NCBI GenBank assembly: GCA_902773165.1
Contig: CACYDO010000103.1
Location: 1 to 6,827, forward strand
Reading direction: 5' to 3'
Origin: an uncultured Ruminococcus sp.
Lineage (GTDB): Bacteria; Bacillota; Clostridia; Oscillospirales; Acutalibacteraceae
DNA: 6,827 nucleotides
A program made the position numbers and the translations under genes. The notes under the pieces were generated by a model. That model was given only the letters and a program-made list of their open reading frames with translations, was not told the origin of the DNA and made no database searches. Below, piece by piece: positions 5,816-6,827 of this stretch (within the stretch, counting starts at the first letter, position 1; every line of letters starts with the position of its first letter).

Positions 5816-5911
5816 ATATTTTTTATGTAATGCTATTTTTCCGCAAAGAGGACGAAATATTCATTATTTAAAATTTTTTATTTCAGAAGATATATATTAT
5901 AATGAAAAGGA
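5816..5911. other. AT-rich spacer between the two membrane-protein genes
   Basis: No gene and no GC-rich terminator are visible after the 161-aa gene. A perfect TATAAT on the minus strand (5896-5901) could drive the DUF378 gene, giving a leader of about 130 nt, but no hexamer resembling TTGACA stands 16-18 nt upstream of it. Read-through from the upstream gene is equally possible. Confidence 0.3.
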
Positions 5912-6397
5912 TTACTTGAAGATCATCTGAATGATTCCCGAAATGATTGCGGCAAGAAGAGGGAATCCCAGAAGTGTGCCGATCCATTTTTTTACAGCAG
6001 ATTTTTTCGGAATATACGGTTTAAGATCCTCTGTTCCCGGTATGATCCAGGTTTTAGTATGCCCGACCCAATACATATCTATAAACAATCTGTCAAAGAT
6101 ACCCATTATCAGAAGAATAGCGGTCATTTGAAAAAAGACGTCTAAAAATCCCTTTGCGCCGTTGAGAAAGCAGACCATTGCCGGAACGACTGTAAATATT
6201 GGCAAAAACAGAGCAATACCTGACAGCACTGAGATTTTTTTGATTTTTTCTTTTGTTGTAAGCCCCAACTCGACCACTCTGTCCTGAACGTCCTGTTCGT
6301 AGAACACCACCAAGCCCACGGGACCATTCGCGATACCTACCACGCAGACGATAAGAAGCCAGAAGCACATTACAAGGCCTTCGATTATTATAAGCAT
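5912..6397 (-). CDS. Uncharacterised four-helix membrane protein
   Basis: 161-aa protein with four likely membrane helices: about 3-30, 56-78, 84-105 and 136-158. I do not recognise a named family. Between helices 1 and 2 lies a polar segment with GPVGLVVFYEQDVQDRV (25-41) and ELGLTTKEKIKK. Between helices 3 and 4 is a longer loop (106-135) with IDMYWVGHTKTW and PGTEDLKPYIPKK, rich in aromatic and charged residues and likely to be the conserved functional face. There is no lipobox, no clear signal peptidase site and no catalytic motif that I can name. The start is well supported by AGGAGG (6405-6410), 7 nt before the ATG. It lies downstream of tRNA-Trp and its terminator, with only about 33 nt between the U-tract and the start codon, so its promoter must overlap the tRNA terminator or it depends on read-through. 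Confidence 0.85.
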   Translation of the reverse strand: MLIIIEGLVMCFWLLIVCVVGIANGPVGLVVFYEQDVQDRVVELGLTTKEKIKKISVLSGIALFLPIFTVVPAMVCFLNGAKGFLDVFFQMTAILLIMGIFDRLFIDMYWVGHTKTWIIPGTEDLKPYIPKKSAVKKWIGTLLGFPLLAAIISGIIQMIFK

Positions 6398-6430
6398 AAT
6401 TTAACCTCCTGAAGGGTATCTCTGAATATA

Positions 6431-6464
6431 ATAAAATAAAGCCCCGTCAAACAATGACGAGGCT
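6431..6464 (-). terminator. Intrinsic terminator after tRNA-Trp
   Basis: A 10-bp stem (arms 6440-6449 and 6455-6464, one G-T pair on the minus strand) has a 5-nt loop. On the minus strand TTTATTTTAT follows. It lies 2 nt after the encoded CCA of the tRNA. The downstream arm also contains TTGACG (complement of 6446-6451), which resembles a -35 hexamer. Confidence 0.8.
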
Positions 6465-6466
6465 TC

Positions 6467-6542
6467 TGGCAGGGGCAGAAGGACTCGAACCCTCGGCACG
6501 CGGTTTTGGAGACCGCTGCTCTACCAACTGAGCTATACCCCT
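6467..6542 (-). tRNA. trnW: tRNA-Trp (anticodon CCA)
   Basis: 76 nt including an encoded 3' CCA (6467-6469) and discriminator G (6470). The 7-bp acceptor stem AGGGGTA/TGCCCCT has one T-G pair. The D-arm has AGCTCAGTTGGTAGAGC. The anticodon stem GCGGT/ACCGC encloses loop CTCCAAA, giving anticodon CCA for UGG. The T-arm is GAGGG-TTCGAGT-CCTTC. All tertiary landmark bases look normal. It is a single tRNA unit with its own promoter and terminator. Confidence 0.97.
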
Positions 6543-6582
6543 ATGTAGTGATCTCAATACGATCAATTAAGAACGCTATATT

Positions 6583-6611
6583 ATTATAACAGCAGTTCGA
6601 TGATTTGTCAA
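6583..6611 (-). promoter_or_regulatory. Sigma-A promoter of tRNA-Trp
   Basis: On the minus strand: TTGACA (6606-6611), exactly 17 nt of spacer, TATAAT (6583-6588). Both hexamers are perfect, as expected for a tRNA gene. The start should fall near 6576, giving a precursor leader of about 34 nt to be removed by RNase P. Confidence 0.9.
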
Positions 6612-6827
6612 GGGGTAAATAAAAAATTATGGAGATTTCCGCTAAATAACTGTAAATAAACAACTCCTTGCTTTCGCAGTCCAACCTGCACCCCGGCAAA
6701 GCTTCTGATAACGTTTTTACGATGATCGTTAAATTGGATTATTTAATTGCCACATTAAAATAAATAAAAAACGATAAATAAAAAACGCGGCAGCAAATTA
6801 ACCATCATTATAAGCTGAAATCGGAAC
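6612..6827. other. AT-rich spacer with no supported gene
   Basis: No frame with a convincing start and length occurs. Features seen: a GC-richer island (about 6671-6703) in an otherwise AT-rich stretch, the small palindrome ACGATGATCGT (6719-6729), and a tandem 14-bp duplication (6760-6787). A 17-codon hydrophobic frame starting near 6802 on the minus strand has no ribosome binding site and was not called. Confidence 0.5.
6760..6787. repeat. Tandem duplication of a 14-bp A-rich unit
   Basis: ATAAATAAAAAACG occurs twice back to back (6760-6773 and 6774-6787) without mismatch. Its low complexity favours replication slippage; a role in binding a regulator cannot be judged from the sequence. Confidence 0.75.

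Noticed and set aside
6752..6802. 17-codon hydrophobic minus-strand peptide near the right edge
   Set aside because: No ribosome binding site, runs through the A/T-rich tandem repeat, and is too short to support without comparative data.

Overview
The window looks like chromosomal DNA from a low-to-mid GC Gram-positive of the Clostridia, most likely a Ruminococcus/Oscillospiraceae relative. This is inferred from strong AGGAGG-type ribosome binding sites, consensus sigma-A promoters, intrinsic terminators with U-tracts, a DUF378 protein, and a MacB-type ABC exporter with no outer-membrane partner. I cannot name the species. Every supported gene lies on the minus strand, so transcription runs from right to left.

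Positions 5092 to 16 hold what looks like a complete operon. It has a near-perfect extended -10 promoter (5063-5092), a HlyD/MacA-type adaptor (3844-5022), a LolD/MacB-type ABC ATPase (3096-3824), a second and much larger adaptor (1346-3109), a MacB/FtsX-type permease (67-1326) and an intrinsic terminator (16-53). Gene spacings are 19 nt, a 14-nt overlap, and 18-19 nt. The ATPase and permease should form the (NBD)2(TMD)2 core of a type VII ABC transporter, with two different membrane-anchored adaptors on the outer face. The unusual points are two adaptors for one permease, and a ~190-residue acidic and partly globular insertion between the coiled-coil helices of the second adaptor. No regulator or sensor gene is next to the operon, and the substrate cannot be read from the sequence.

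Positions 5093-5534 are non-coding. They carry a possible second upstream promoter and two 60-bp copies plus one partial copy of a GC-rich, structured interspersed repeat. The region ends at the terminator of the next gene.

Positions 5535-6397 hold two small membrane-protein genes: a 74-aa DUF378 protein, preceded by a long hairpin directly upstream of its ribosome binding site, and a 161-aa four-helix protein of unknown function. Upstream of these lies tRNA-Trp (6467-6542), with its own consensus promoter and terminator. The last ~215 bases are AT-rich spacer with a 14-bp tandem duplication and no gene that I can support.
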